DNA of 62,929 bases from an uncultured Clostridium sp. Its GTDB lineage: Bacteria > Bacillota > Clostridia > TANB77 > CAG-508. The position numbers and the translations under genes are program-made. Positions within the stretch are counted from its first letter, which is position 1. Every line of letters starts with the position of its first letter. The notes beneath the pieces were generated by a model. The model was given only the letters and a program-made list of their open reading frames with translations, ran no database searches and was not told where the DNA came from. Where the stretch lies: contig CAMMLF010000001.1 of assembly GCA_946497585.1 (NCBI GenBank), positions 1 through 62,929 on the forward strand, read 5' to 3'. This document shows positions 10,101-17,963 of the stretch, one piece after another.

Positions 10101-10156
10101 TTACACATATACCAGAAAAACCTACTAGCCCAACATTACCTCGTACAGGTAAATGA
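7148..10156 (+). CDS. Large LPxTG-type adhesin with thioester-like domain and six Cna_B repeats
   Basis: Surface protein of 1002 residues. Signal peptide (residues 1-27, ending ILAT). A thioester-type adhesion domain follows with conserved Cys in VAFCIDHR and the YGWGGD and TTMALDHF segments. Six SpaA/Cna_B immunoglobulin-like repeats (about 265-820) each begin G-S/N-L/V-x-I-x-K-x-D and carry a GxxF and an E-rich end; such repeats usually form Lys-Asn isopeptide bonds. A less repetitive 180-residue domain precedes the C-terminus LPRTGK. The gene stops directly after that motif with TGA, so the usual hydrophobic segment and basic tail are missing. Probable role: attachment to recipient cells or host surface. 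Confidence 0.85.
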   Translation: MNKFKIISGISLLVLLLSILMPVIILATTFSVEYFGSVSYGGSTVGKFQVNGQVAFCIDHRKQTPPSGTEITEEVWDNENVLKTLYYGWGGDMPYIFDSEAQGIVYTTMALDHFVNGNRNGIAQDFIDYVNSMPVPNITLNFTESNLTAYKEGDIQRTQTVQVTGNSSYSLNVNLQEGVTLVNESKGTRQQGNVSINGGDYFHLEAPLSVNGSWTSEPINNHKYKFQPLIYKSTNESYQRLASRYKVVVDPTSTINLNVNWLNAGSLEIMKADSETGEKIANTSFELRNQNGETIDTLVTNENGYAKAENIVAGSYQLVEVSANNDYIKNDTPITIEIQPGQTKTIELTNEHKKGSLKIVKVDSRDQKTPIPNVEFEIWNLDENKLIDTLETDENGEILLENIRTGLIGLREISTNEWYMLDTEEKRIEVEWNKTSEIKIANDIKTSYIELIKRDADHADIKLEGVEFNIIEKDSNKIVDTLITDENGYAKSTLLPIDKTYEIKETKTIENYIINTNELEVSFSPEDAGKAKTFDITNKHTEGNLRIYKVDKDNNKIALGGVKFQLYSEEFDKVIGEYETDVNGEIYIENLRAGEKYKLIETNTNNYYNLAPDTEITIEKDIDNIVTIENELKKGSVKVIKVDKDNHEVRIPNVVFEVQDENGKTLEIIKTNENGEADTQEYPVRDYEKLKLYEIATDENYVLNDTPITVELKENQITEITFENEKIKGYVEITKVDSKDKDKKLEGAEFGLYNENDELIDTLITDENGKATSDELYKGKYYLKELDTGSVYYLLNEDTFEFEIVNNGETVPVEIVNVPTDITVDVDKEGTTEIRPGDEVNYVFTNVANNSNVYLENFKWYDFIPTDYIRLEKMTTGTWNQDLQYDIYYKTNKSEDYILFQENLNTTEDHELDFTTVELSEDEYIVETMFDFGRVETGFRESTSPTMQCKSLDTLQDGDTFTNHTKTVGVYYGVTAEANSDWTTITHIPEKPTSPTLPRTGK

Positions 10157-10214
10157 TCTTAGTTATTCCCCATAAATTTGCTCTTCAATAATAAATTTAT
10201 AGGAGGAAATGAGT

Positions 10215-10487
10215 ATGGAAATTACAAATGTAAAAATTTATAAAGCTAGACAAGGAGGACCTGTCTTAGCCTATGCAAATGTTATTTTAGATAACAAATT
10301 TATTATAAGAGGAATCACTTTATTAGAGAAAGATGACAAGAAATTTATTTCAATGCCATCAAGAAGAGTTAGAAATGGAGAAAGGCATTTTAGAGATACA
10401 GCACATCCTTTAAATCAAGAAGTTAGAAAGGAGCTAACAGAAGCAGTATTTGATGCTTATGAAGAATTTCTAAAATCAGAAGAATAA
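10215..10487 (+). CDS. spoVG: SpoVG family regulator
   Basis: 90-residue SpoVG-type nucleic-acid-binding protein (MEITNVKIYKARQG at the start, FISMPSRRV, HPLNQEVRKEL). In Firmicutes SpoVG binds DNA or RNA and modulates sporulation, envelope and virulence genes. ATG 10215 chosen because aggagg ends eight bases upstream; ATG 10209 is only two bases away. This is an ICE-borne copy and may modulate transfer or host genes. Confidence 0.85.
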   Translation: MEITNVKIYKARQGGPVLAYANVILDNKFIIRGITLLEKDDKKFISMPSRRVRNGERHFRDTAHPLNQEVRKELTEAVFDAYEEFLKSEE

Positions 10488-10539
10488 TATTAGTTTTCCT
10501 ATATTTGCCCTTTTATACTACTAATGAAAGGACTTTTTT

Positions 10540-11127
10540 ATGATTATAGATGAAAAAATAAAAAAACAATTAGATAATTTGAATAAACAAATAGAAAATA
10601 TTTTAAATAGCAATAGTATAGCGGATACTCAGTTAGAAAGCTTTTTGTTAAATTTTGAAAAAGTAAGATATAATCTTTTGAATGAAATAAAAGTATATAA
10701 CAAGAATATTGAATTTGAATATGAAAAAATTAAAACAATTGATAATGATTATAAAGCAGAATTAAAAGATAATGTATTAAAAATATATGTACCAGAAACA
10801 TTACCAAGTTTTAAAAACTTAAAGACACACACTTATAAAAGAATACTATTGAATGTTGCAGAAATTACAAAACAATTTAGTGGCCTATTTGAAAATGCGG
10901 TGTTTTTATACATCAAAGTATTTGATAATATCCAAGGTTGGGACATTGACAATAAATATGTAAAGCCTATTGCAGATGCCTTAATTATAAGCGGTGTTAT
11001 CAAGGATGATAATATGTCTAAAATGTTTTACTGTTGTAAAGGAGAATTTTCTGAAATCCCACATACAACAATTTATGTATTAGACAGTAAAAATATGGAG
11101 CAATTTTTGAAAAAAGTAGAATGCTAA
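10540..11127 (+). CDS. RusA-like Holliday-junction resolvase-fold protein
   Basis: 195 residues. The N-terminal half is helical and charged (coiled-coil-like to about residue 70). The C-terminal half carries GWDIDNKYVKPIADAL and SGVIKDDN, matching the Asp-rich IDN-K-DAL and DD pattern of RusA-type endonucleases. Such proteins (also annotated as a domain of unknown function) recur in Clostridia ICEs. A role in processing recombination intermediates is inferred. The active-site aspartates look present, but the fold assignment rests on a short motif. Confidence 0.55.
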   Translation: MIIDEKIKKQLDNLNKQIENILNSNSIADTQLESFLLNFEKVRYNLLNEIKVYNKNIEFEYEKIKTIDNDYKAELKDNVLKIYVPETLPSFKNLKTHTYKRILLNVAEITKQFSGLFENAVFLYIKVFDNIQGWDIDNKYVKPIADALIISGVIKDDNMSKMFYCCKGEFSEIPHTTIYVLDSKNMEQFLKKVEC

Positions 11128-11163
11128 AAGTATGGTTTTTATATAAAATAATTTTTTTGCTTT

Positions 11164-11268
11164 TGCGACAGTATGAAAGTTTTAAAAAGCTCTTAAATCA
11201 AGGCTTTTATATATGAAACTACCTACTTCAATTGGTGGTGGTAAGGGTGTGAAAGCGAAGCTGTCGCA
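11164..11268 (+). other. Structured intergenic element, possible ncRNA or oriT-like site
   Basis: A perfect 8-bp inverted repeat, tgcgacag at 11164-11171 and ctgtcgca at 11261-11268, encloses a second hairpin (aaaagc 11185-11190, gctttt 11203-11208) and a G-rich stretch (ggtggtggtaaggg). It is more GC-rich than its flanks and has no plausible ORF. It could be a folded RNA, an attenuator for the downstream gene or a DNA transfer site. Confidence 0.35.
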
Positions 11269-11329
11269 CCACTTCCATTAAAGTAAGACTCATAGAAAAT
11301 ACTATATGTTTTGTTAGGAGGTGATCTTT

Positions 11330-12244
11330 TTGAGCAATTTTCCAAACGGTAATGAAGAAATATCTTTAATAAAATTTATTTCAAAATATCAATATTTAAA
11401 TAGCAAAGATACTAAATATTTTTTTAGTACACAAAAGTACTATAAAAAAAGAATTAGTAATTTGATTTCAAAAAAATACATAAAGAGAATAAAATCAAAC
11501 CTTGTTTTGACTGAATTAGGAATTGAATTTGCCGAACTATTGGGGTTTGAATATAATAAATTAAATAGAAATAAAAAATATTTACCAAGATTGTTGTATA
11601 TTAGTAAATTGGCAGCTTTTTATAATAAATGTGAAAATATAAAATTCATACCATCTTTTGATATGAAAGATAAAGATGAATATACCATCACTTCACGAAA
11701 ATTTATAGGCATTTTAGAAATACAGGGTGTGGAATATTTAACATATTACCTTACAGAAGGGCATAATGATAAATACTTAAGATTAATCTTATATGATATA
11801 CAAAAGGAAAAAAAATATAAGAATATTATAATCTTAACAAATGATGAAAATAGAATAAAAACAAGTGATTTTACATTTGGGATGAACCAAGTATTAATTA
11901 TACAAGATACAGAAGAAAACAGAGAAAAATTAAAATATTTACATAGTCTTGACTGGTATAATGTTGTAAGAGAACAATATCAAAGGTTTAATATATATTT
12001 ATCCGATTATAATTTTTGTGAGTACACAGATTATAAAAATAAATATATAAACACCTTTTATTTTTTTGACACAGAAAAAGTTAATAGAATAAAATATTTT
12101 TTAAAAGAAAACAAAGATAAAAATGCGGATATTATGTGTAGTTCACAATTAAAGGAAAGGTTAGAAAAAGAACTTCCAAACTGTAACTATCGCATTATAG
12201 ATTTGGAACAATATATTGATAAAGAGCCTTTTTATTATGATTAA
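11330..12244 (+). CDS. Winged-helix replication-relaxation-like protein
   Basis: 304 residues from TTG 11330 (taggaggtgat 7-8 bases upstream). N-terminal winged-helix region (YLNSKDTKYFFSTQKYYKKRISNLISKKYIKRI) followed by a beta-rich domain. Layout and position immediately before the coupling-protein gene match proteins annotated as replication-relaxation family in Gram-positive ICEs. It may bind the transfer origin or assist processing; no catalytic residues are evident. It overlaps the next gene by eight bases (ATGATTAA). Confidence 0.5.
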   Translation: MSNFPNGNEEISLIKFISKYQYLNSKDTKYFFSTQKYYKKRISNLISKKYIKRIKSNLVLTELGIEFAELLGFEYNKLNRNKKYLPRLLYISKLAAFYNKCENIKFIPSFDMKDKDEYTITSRKFIGILEIQGVEYLTYYLTEGHNDKYLRLILYDIQKEKKYKNIIILTNDENRIKTSDFTFGMNQVLIIQDTEENREKLKYLHSLDWYNVVREQYQRFNIYLSDYNFCEYTDYKNKYINTFYFFDTEKVNRIKYFLKENKDKNADIMCSSQLKERLEKELPNCNYRIIDLEQYIDKEPFYYD

Positions 12245-13962
12245 AAAGGTTATCTTTTATGCGTTTTTATTTTTGCTTTTAATTATAAATATTGTTATTG
12301 TTCTAAATATAGAAAATTATATAGAAATTGTAAATATATGTTTTAATAAAAACATTATACTAACAAATAAATTATATGCTGCTATTTGCATTGTAATTGC
12401 CCTTATTTTCATTTTAAGCATATTGGACATATTACTTGTTACCTCAAAAAAGAAAAACGAAAATAAAGGCATTAATTTTAAAATAGAAGATGGGACTTAT
12501 GGTACTGCAAGTTGGATGACTGAAAGTGAAATGAAAAATATTCTTGGGATTGGTGATGTCCCTGGTATTATTTTAGGAAAATATAATAATGAAATAGTAA
12601 AACTACCATTTGATAGTTATTTCAACAAAAATATATGCGTATTTGGTAGTTCTGGTAGTATGAAAACAACCGCATTTTTGTTAACAAATCTATTAGAACT
12701 TTCTAAATATAAAAAGTCTATTATAGTAACTGATCCAAAATCAGAGATATACAGGACAACTTCTAGCTATTTTAAAAGTATTGGATATACAGTAAAAGTA
12801 TTTAATCTAAAAGATATGCGTCATTCTGACCGTTGGAATCCGTTAGCTGAGAATGAAAATATAAACGATGTTCAAACAAGTGCTAATGTAATTATTTCTA
12901 ATACACAAAAGAAAAATGGAAAAGATGAATTTTGGCCTCGTGCTGAAGAAAACTTGCTAAAGGCATTCATATTCTATTTTTTGCAAATACTTGTAGACCA
13001 AAATAATTTAACAAATATTTATAAAAAAATTGCAAGTGGTGACATTGAAGAAATAGAAAATATGTTTAAAGGTATTCCAAACGGTCATCCAGCTAAAATG
13101 AGTTATAATATATTTGCAAGTGGCTCAGATACTATAAAGGCAAGTGTTATCACAGGATTAGGTACAAGACTTCAAACATTTCAAAATGAAGATTTACAAC
13201 GATTAACATCTGCAAGTGATATAGATTTGACGCTTCCAGCAAAAGAACCTTGCATTTATTATGTCATTACTGATGATATGAATGGAGCGTATGATTTCCT
13301 AAGTTCATTATTTTATACTTTTCTTTTTATAAAATTAGTAAGATATGCCGATTCAAGACCCAATGGAAGATGTGATGTGGATGTTTTCTGTTTTTTAGAT
13401 GAATTTGCTAATATACGGCCAAATTCCCGAATTTAATAAAAAGATTAGTACTGTTAGAAGTAGACGGCCTACGGACTAATACCAATAACTCAAAATAAAC
13501 GGTCAACTCGACAGCCGTTATCCAAATAAAATGTCTGATGAAATAATAGGTAACTGCGATGTTACATTAGGGTTAGGTACAACAGACATTCTTACAGCTC
13601 AGTTCTTCTGTGATTTAATAGGTGTATCAACAGCAGAAACCACATCTTTGAAGGTAGAAAATTCATTAGAAGGAGAAATTGAGGAATATGGTCAAAAAAG
13701 TATTTCAACTTTACAAAGAAATTTACTAAATAAAGACGAAATATTAAGATTACCTACAAGCAAATTACTTGCTATTTTAAGAGGTAATAAGCCATTACTA
13801 TTAGATAAAATGAGGTATACAGAACATCCACTGGCTAAAAAATTAAGTGATAGTTCAATTTTGGATTATAATCCAGATTGGACTAAAAATACAAAAGTTG
13901 AGAAAATACAAAAGAAAAAGGTAAAAAAGGTTACTAAAAAAATAAGCTTTGAAAATTTTTAA
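12237..13962 (+). CDS. virD4: VirD4/TraG coupling ATPase, read through four CGG +1 sites
   Basis: Type IV coupling protein that brings DNA-relaxase to the channel. ATG 12237 overlaps the previous stop. Two N-terminal membrane helices (about 5-25 and 45-70), Walker A GSSGSMKT near residue 137, Walker B FCFLDEFANI near residue 390. Four in-frame CGGs at 13416, 13465, 13472 and 13500 break the frame within 85 bases. Skipping each C gives FANI-GQIPEFNKKISTVRSR-GL-GLIPITQNK-GQLDSRYP, the hallmark conserved block of the family, and a 573-residue product ending in a Lys-rich tail. Walker A has Met where Gly is usual, a variant seen in this family. Confidence 0.9.
13416..13418 (+). other. In-frame CGG, +1 site 9 (VirD4)
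   Basis: Codons ata-cgg-cca. Dropping C13416 gives ata-ggc-caa (I-G-Q) after Walker B. Confidence 0.9.
13465..13467 (+). other. In-frame CGG, +1 site 10 (VirD4)
   Basis: Codons aga-cgg-cct. Dropping C13465 gives aga-ggc-cta (R-G-L). Confidence 0.9.
13472..13474 (+). other. In-frame CGG, +1 site 11 (VirD4)
   Basis: Codons cta-cgg-act, only two codons after site 10. Dropping C13472 gives cta-gga-cta (L-G-L). Confidence 0.9.
13500..13502 (+). other. In-frame CGG, +1 site 12 (VirD4)
   Basis: Codons aaa-cgg-tca. Dropping C13500 gives aaa-ggt-caa-ctc (K-G-Q-L) and rejoins the C-terminal part. Confidence 0.9.
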
Positions 13963-13999
13963 TCTTATGATATAATAAACTCGTGGAGGGTTAATAAAT

Positions 14000-14164
14000 A
14001 TGTTTATTGATATAAAAGGTCCAAATAGTTTAATAATAAAAGATAAAAAAGATTTACAAAAGAAACTTCAAGAGGGAATCAATGATACAGAAAACGGAAA
14101 AGTTCGTTCCTTAGATGAAGTTTGGAAAGAAGTTGAAAAAATACTTGATGATGGAAATAATTAA
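14000..14164 (+). CDS. Small acidic/basic protein of 54 residues, antitoxin-like
   Basis: Starts at ATG 14000 with gtggaggg upstream. Short charged sequence (FIDIKGPNSLIIKDKKDLQ, then VRSLDEVWKEVEKILDDG). The end resembles small antitoxins of type II systems (SLDEVWKEVEKIL pattern), but no toxin partner follows, so function stays open. Located directly after virD4. Confidence 0.45.
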   Translation: MFIDIKGPNSLIIKDKKDLQKKLQEGINDTENGKVRSLDEVWKEVEKILDDGNN

Positions 14165-14255
14165 AAAATAAGCCTAGATACATTATAAAATAATAAAAAG
14201 ATTTAATTAACATTTACCAAGAAAGGTAGATGTTTTTTTATTGGGGGGTGAAGAG

Positions 14256-15050
14256 TTGGAAGACCTAACATTAAAAGAGATTTTAAGAAGTAAAGAAGAA
14301 AAACATATTTTGACTGGCAAAATTAGTGGAATTGAAGATGAGTATTACAAATTAAAAGATAAAAATATACCATGTGCAATAGTTTGGTATGGAGAAATTA
14401 AGGTATTGGTTCCTAGTACACATTTAGGTATAGAAAAAGTAAATAAGTCTGTAATCAGAGGTATGTTAGGAGCAGAGATAGATTTTATTGTAATCGAATA
14501 TGACAAAATAAGTAATATAGCAATAGCGAGTAGAAAAGATGCGATGGAACTACGTTCGAAGATAGAACTTCCTAAATTAAGAGTTAATGATACTGCATTA
14601 GTAAGAATATTAGCGGTGGGTCAAAAGCATATCATCGTTGATTTGTATGGCAAAGAAGTAATCATTAAGGCAGACAATCTACAACATACATATATAGTGA
14701 ATTGTAAAGAATATTATTCTGCAGGTCAAAATTTAAAAGTTAGAATTAAAAATATTGATATTGAAAAAAATATATTTGAACTATCTGCAAAAGACTTTAC
14801 AGAAAACCCTTTTAAAAATATTAGAAAATATATTGTCGAAAATGGAGAATATACTGGTAAAGTAATAGCTTTTCCAAAGAAAAATAGTGGAATAATAGTT
14901 CAGCTTGATAATTCAAAAGTTAGCGTTCTTGCAAGAGTTCCACCTAGATTTAACACTTATCCACATTTTAAGGATAATGTGTTGATAAGAATAACAGAAA
15001 TAAAAGAAAATAAGAAGTTAATTTATGGTTATCTTATGCGAATAATTTAA
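14256..15050 (+). CDS. S1-type RNA-binding domain protein
   Basis: 264 residues from TTG 14256 (ggggggtg 5 bases upstream). At least two S1/OB-like segments can be recognised (ILTGKISGIEDEYYKL and VRILAVGQKHIIVDLYGKEVIIKADNL), and a third possible one near GEYTGKVIAFPKKNSGIIVQLD. S1 domains bind single-stranded RNA or DNA. ICEs often carry such a protein downstream of the coupling protein; its target is unknown. A role in translation on the element's unusual mRNAs would be speculative. Confidence 0.6.
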   Translation: MEDLTLKEILRSKEEKHILTGKISGIEDEYYKLKDKNIPCAIVWYGEIKVLVPSTHLGIEKVNKSVIRGMLGAEIDFIVIEYDKISNIAIASRKDAMELRSKIELPKLRVNDTALVRILAVGQKHIIVDLYGKEVIIKADNLQHTYIVNCKEYYSAGQNLKVRIKNIDIEKNIFELSAKDFTENPFKNIRKYIVENGEYTGKVIAFPKKNSGIIVQLDNSKVSVLARVPPRFNTYPHFKDNVLIRITEIKENKKLIYGYLMRII

Positions 15051-15059
15051 TAAAAGAAG

Positions 15060-15563
15060 GTGATTGAAATAAAAGAAAAAGATGAAAAAGTAATTAATTT
15101 TTTACAGGATTTTGGTTCTGCAAAATTAGAACATTTACAAAGATTGTTTGACGAATATAACAATAATTTTAATAGTATTTTATCAAATAATGTAATAAGT
15201 AAAAAAGGAGACATATTCGTTCATAACACGAAAAAAATAGATACAAATATGTTGGTTGCATTAGATATTCTATGTAGGTATAAAGGTAGATATGTAACAT
15301 TTCATAGGAACAATTTTCCAATTTATATTACATTTCTGACAAAAGATAATTTATTATATCATATAATTGTTGCAGATAATGGTAATAAAAAAGGTATTAT
15401 AAAATTAGTTAACTCTCCCCTATACCTTTCTAAAGCTGATAGACTCATTTTAGCATTTCCCGACAGTGAAGATGTAGAGAAAATAAATTGTGATATACCA
15501 TTTCTATATTGCACTTATCCAGGACTAGATATTGTAAATAATGAAATAACAGAAGATGAATAA
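15060..15563 (+). CDS. Hypothetical DUF5697-like protein
   Basis: 167 residues, probable GTG start at 15060 (agaagg directly upstream, so the start is uncertain). The N-terminus predicts a winged-helix (VINFLQDFGSAKLEHLQRLF), then a beta-rich half with no catalytic motif. Proteins of this shape occur beside T4SS genes in Clostridia ICEs. It ends at the bidirectional terminator. Confidence 0.45.
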   Translation: MIEIKEKDEKVINFLQDFGSAKLEHLQRLFDEYNNNFNSILSNNVISKKGDIFVHNTKKIDTNMLVALDILCRYKGRYVTFHRNNFPIYITFLTKDNLLYHIIVADNGNKKGIIKLVNSPLYLSKADRLILAFPDSEDVEKINCDIPFLYCTYPGLDIVNNEITEDE

Positions 15564-15596
15564 TTTGATTATTATACTAAATTTAGCCTAATAAAT

Positions 15597-15627
15597 AAAA
15601 AGTACGACCTAAAGTCGTACTTTTTAA
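15597..15627. terminator. Bidirectional rho-independent terminator
   Basis: Perfect stem agtacgac/gtcgtact (15601-15608, 15614-15621) with A-run before and T-run after. It separates the plus-strand transfer operon from the minus-strand XRE gene. Confidence 0.8.
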
Positions 15628-15670
15628 AAATTAACTAATTGAAACTAAATGATTATCTGTATCAAAATTA

Positions 15671-15910
15671 TTAACTAAAAAATTTTTCTAATTCATGATA
15701 ATCTATACCTAAAACTTTTCCAATGGCAATTAATTCAAAATCTTTTAATAAAATTTCAGACTTCTCTATACGCAATATAGCAGTCCTATCCATATTAATA
15801 CCTAATAATTGTAATTGTTGAGCAAGTTGTTCTCTACTCATATTAGCTTTTAATCTATATTGTTCTATTATTGGTCCTGCTAAATTAGATTTATTGTTAA
15901 ATTTTCTCAT
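15671..15910 (-). CDS. XRE-family repressor
   Basis: 79-residue helix-turn-helix protein (IIEQYRLKANMSREQLAQQL, then TAILRIEKSEILLKDFELIAI). Transcribed away from the AbrB-like gene across a short shared promoter region. Likely repressor in the ICE regulatory region. Confidence 0.75.
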   Translation of the reverse strand: MRKFNNKSNLAGPIIEQYRLKANMSREQLAQQLQLLGINMDRTAILRIEKSEILLKDFELIAIGKVLGIDYHELEKFFS

Positions 15911-16037
15911 TATAACACCTATTAATATAAATTTTAACTTGATTTTACAGTAAAAATAGTTTAATATTGATGTCGAGTTAACATCATATAATATGATGTA
16001 TATAATCTTAAAATATATTCAGGAGATTGAAGAAAAT

Positions 16038-16376
16038 ATGAATAAAGTAGCAGTGAGAAGAATTGATTCACTAGGTAGAATTGTAATACCAAAAAAAATT
16101 TTAAAGAAGTTGGGAATAGATACAAATACAGAATTAGAGATACATACAGAGGGTGATGAGTTTATTATTAGCAAATATACAGACTTTTGTTGTTTTTGCA
16201 AGAGAACAATACCTACAAAAAAATTTAAAAACAAAAATGTTTGTGAAGAATGCTTAAATGGAATGAAACAATTAAAGATTATTCATGGCAGTAGGGGTAG
16301 AATTAAGAAAAAAGAAAAGCAAAAAGACAATAAACATAAAAAAATATTAAAAACAATATTTAAACTCGGAAAGTAA
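16038..16376 (+). CDS. AbrB/SpoVT-type regulator with zinc-finger tail
   Basis: 112 residues from ATG 16038. The N-terminal swapped-hairpin AbrB domain is clear (VRRIDSLGRIVIPKKILKKLGI). The C-terminal half carries two Cys pairs, CCFCKR and VCEECL, predicting a zinc ribbon, then a very basic tail. AbrB proteins repress stationary-phase genes; the zinc tail is an added module known from Clostridia homologues. Divergent from the XRE gene at 15671-15910. Confidence 0.75.
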   Translation: MNKVAVRRIDSLGRIVIPKKILKKLGIDTNTELEIHTEGDEFIISKYTDFCCFCKRTIPTKKFKNKNVCEECLNGMKQLKIIHGSRGRIKKKEKQKDNKHKKILKTIFKLGK

Positions 16377-16463
16377 ATTTTAAGGACTACAAAAAAGTAT
16401 TGAGGTTCTATGAAACGATTTGTATGCTATAAAATTAATAAGGAAAAAATTTACAATTAATGA

Positions 16464-16492
16464 TTGACAATGATTAATACGTTTGATATACT
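16464..16492 (+). promoter_or_regulatory. Sigma-A type promoter
   Basis: ttgaca at 16464-16469, 17-base spacer, tatact at 16487-16492; it drives the secreted protein gene at 16550. Confidence 0.75.
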
Positions 16493-16549
16493 TTACTTGG
16501 TTCAATTTGAACATCCATAAGTTAATGCAAAATAAAGGGAGACACCAAT

Positions 16550-16984
16550 ATGAAAAAGATTATTGCTTTGATCGTTAGCTGCTTCATGACGATGGCAGTT
16601 TTTGCTCTGCCGGCCTTTGCCGACGATTATGATTATGCAGAAGGTGTAACTACCTCTGCGACAGAAAGCACTATCGAACCGCGGGAAGTGGTGGAACTCT
16701 ATCGGTATGGACCCGCATACCTCGATGGAACGACATCCGCTGTGACAATTACTCCTAAGGCTGGCTCAAACCTTCACACTATTGTGCGCACGGAAGGAAC
16801 GCCTACTATTGTGAATTTGTGGCAGAATGGGAGACTGGTTGCCAGTGTGACTGCTCCAGCGAACACGAGTTCTCAAAATTTCGCTCTTTATCAAAATTGC
16901 AACGGAGGCTCGTATCAAGTAACTATTACTCACTACAGCTTCACTGCAATTATGGTTGGAATCTTCCAATCTGATTATATCTAA
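16550..16984 (+). CDS. GC-richer secreted beta-rich protein, CGG used as Arg
   Basis: 144 residues with a clear signal peptide (LIVSCFMTMAVFALPAFA|DD) and a predicted beta-sandwich body (AVTITPKAGSNLHTIVRT, YQVTITHYSF). Function unknown. Codon use is strikingly unlike the neighbours: many GCC, CCG, CTC codons and GC near 48 percent. It contains two in-frame CGG codons (16682, 16703) that must be Arg, because a +1 skip destroys the frame. This points to recent acquisition from a GC-richer host. Same architecture as the genes at 18720 and 34056. Confidence 0.7.
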   Translation: MKKIIALIVSCFMTMAVFALPAFADDYDYAEGVTTSATESTIEPREVVELYRYGPAYLDGTTSAVTITPKAGSNLHTIVRTEGTPTIVNLWQNGRLVASVTAPANTSSQNFALYQNCNGGSYQVTITHYSFTAIMVGIFQSDYI

Positions 16985-17094
16985 TGATATAATTTTTTTG
17001 GGACTTTCTAAGATTTAATCTTAAATGCATTTACTTATGGATAGTGGCAGTCATCTTTGACTGCCACTCACAATAAATAAAAGGAGTAAAAATT

Positions 17095-17754
17095 ATGAAA
17101 GAAAAAAATTTAAAAGTTGGTTTAATTGTAGTTATCGTTGTTTTAATTCTGATAATTGTGGGAATGTTAGTTTATAATGTATTAAAGCCTAACATGATAG
17201 TTTCAACGATTGAGAAAAAACAAAACGCGTTGAACATAGGTTCTAATTATTCGTATACTATGACGCATACAACATATGTGGAAGGTGATAAATACGAATG
17301 TGAATTAGTTATGGGACAATATTATGTGGATAATGATAAGTTTTCAGCAACAATAAATACATATGGAAATAACGGAAATACCACAGCAATTGCATATAGA
17401 GATAATACGGACGACATTATCATATATGATAATGGTGAAAATAAACTATATAAAATTAATGGTGAAAGCAATACTGAAGTTGAGATGGAAATTAACCCAA
17501 CAGATTTAAAATCTTTTTCACAAGAGATATTATCTAGAATAAAAAATAATATAGATAATATAGTGGAAGAATCAAAAGATGATAAAGACTGTTATGTGAT
17601 TACAACAAAAGATTTTAATAAATATTGGATAGAAAAAGAAACTGGAATTGTTATATCATATATAGAAGATAATGATTCATTTGACATGAAATACAGCATC
17701 GGAAATGTAACTGATGATAATTTTGTTAAACCTAACACTAATGAGTATTTATAA
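17095..17754 (+). CDS. Membrane-anchored extracellular protein, lipoprotein-carrier-like fold
   Basis: 219 residues, N-terminal membrane helix (VGLIVVIVVLILIIVGMLVY), then a repetitive beta-strand domain (YSYTMTHTTYVEGDKYECEL, KFSATINTYGNNGNTTAI, DIIIYDNGENKLYKI) resembling LolA/LppX-like half-barrels. AT-rich, native codon use. It directly follows the secreted protein at 16550 and may bind or present it, but this is inference. Good ribosome site (aaaggag). Confidence 0.55.
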   Translation: MKEKNLKVGLIVVIVVLILIIVGMLVYNVLKPNMIVSTIEKKQNALNIGSNYSYTMTHTTYVEGDKYECELVMGQYYVDNDKFSATINTYGNNGNTTAIAYRDNTDDIIIYDNGENKLYKINGESNTEVEMEINPTDLKSFSQEILSRIKNNIDNIVEESKDDKDCYVITTKDFNKYWIEKETGIVISYIEDNDSFDMKYSIGNVTDDNFVKPNTNEYL

Positions 17755-17825
17755 AGATGTGTGCTAGAATTATTGAGAAAAAATGAACAAATAAAGAATT
17801 TATTGAACGTAGGATTTTATATTAT

Positions 17826-17886
17826 AAAAAGAGATAATTTGCTTTTCAAAATTATAATTTTGAAGTATTAAAATTATCTCTTTTTT
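17826..17886 (+). terminator. Terminator with long AT-rich stem
   Basis: Arms aaaaagagataattt (17826-17840) and aaattatctctttttt (17871-17886), with a second internal palindrome at 17844-17863 (ttcaaaattataattttgaa). Confidence 0.65.
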
Positions 17887-17963
17887 AAAATTTTTGTGTT
17901 TTATCCTAAAATTATGAAACTTATTATGTAAAAACTCAATCTAATACTAGAGTGAGGAAAAAA

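Noticed and set aside
16550..16984. CGG skip in the secreted protein gene
   Set aside because: Skipping either CGG destroys the open frame, so these are Arg codons of a foreign gene.
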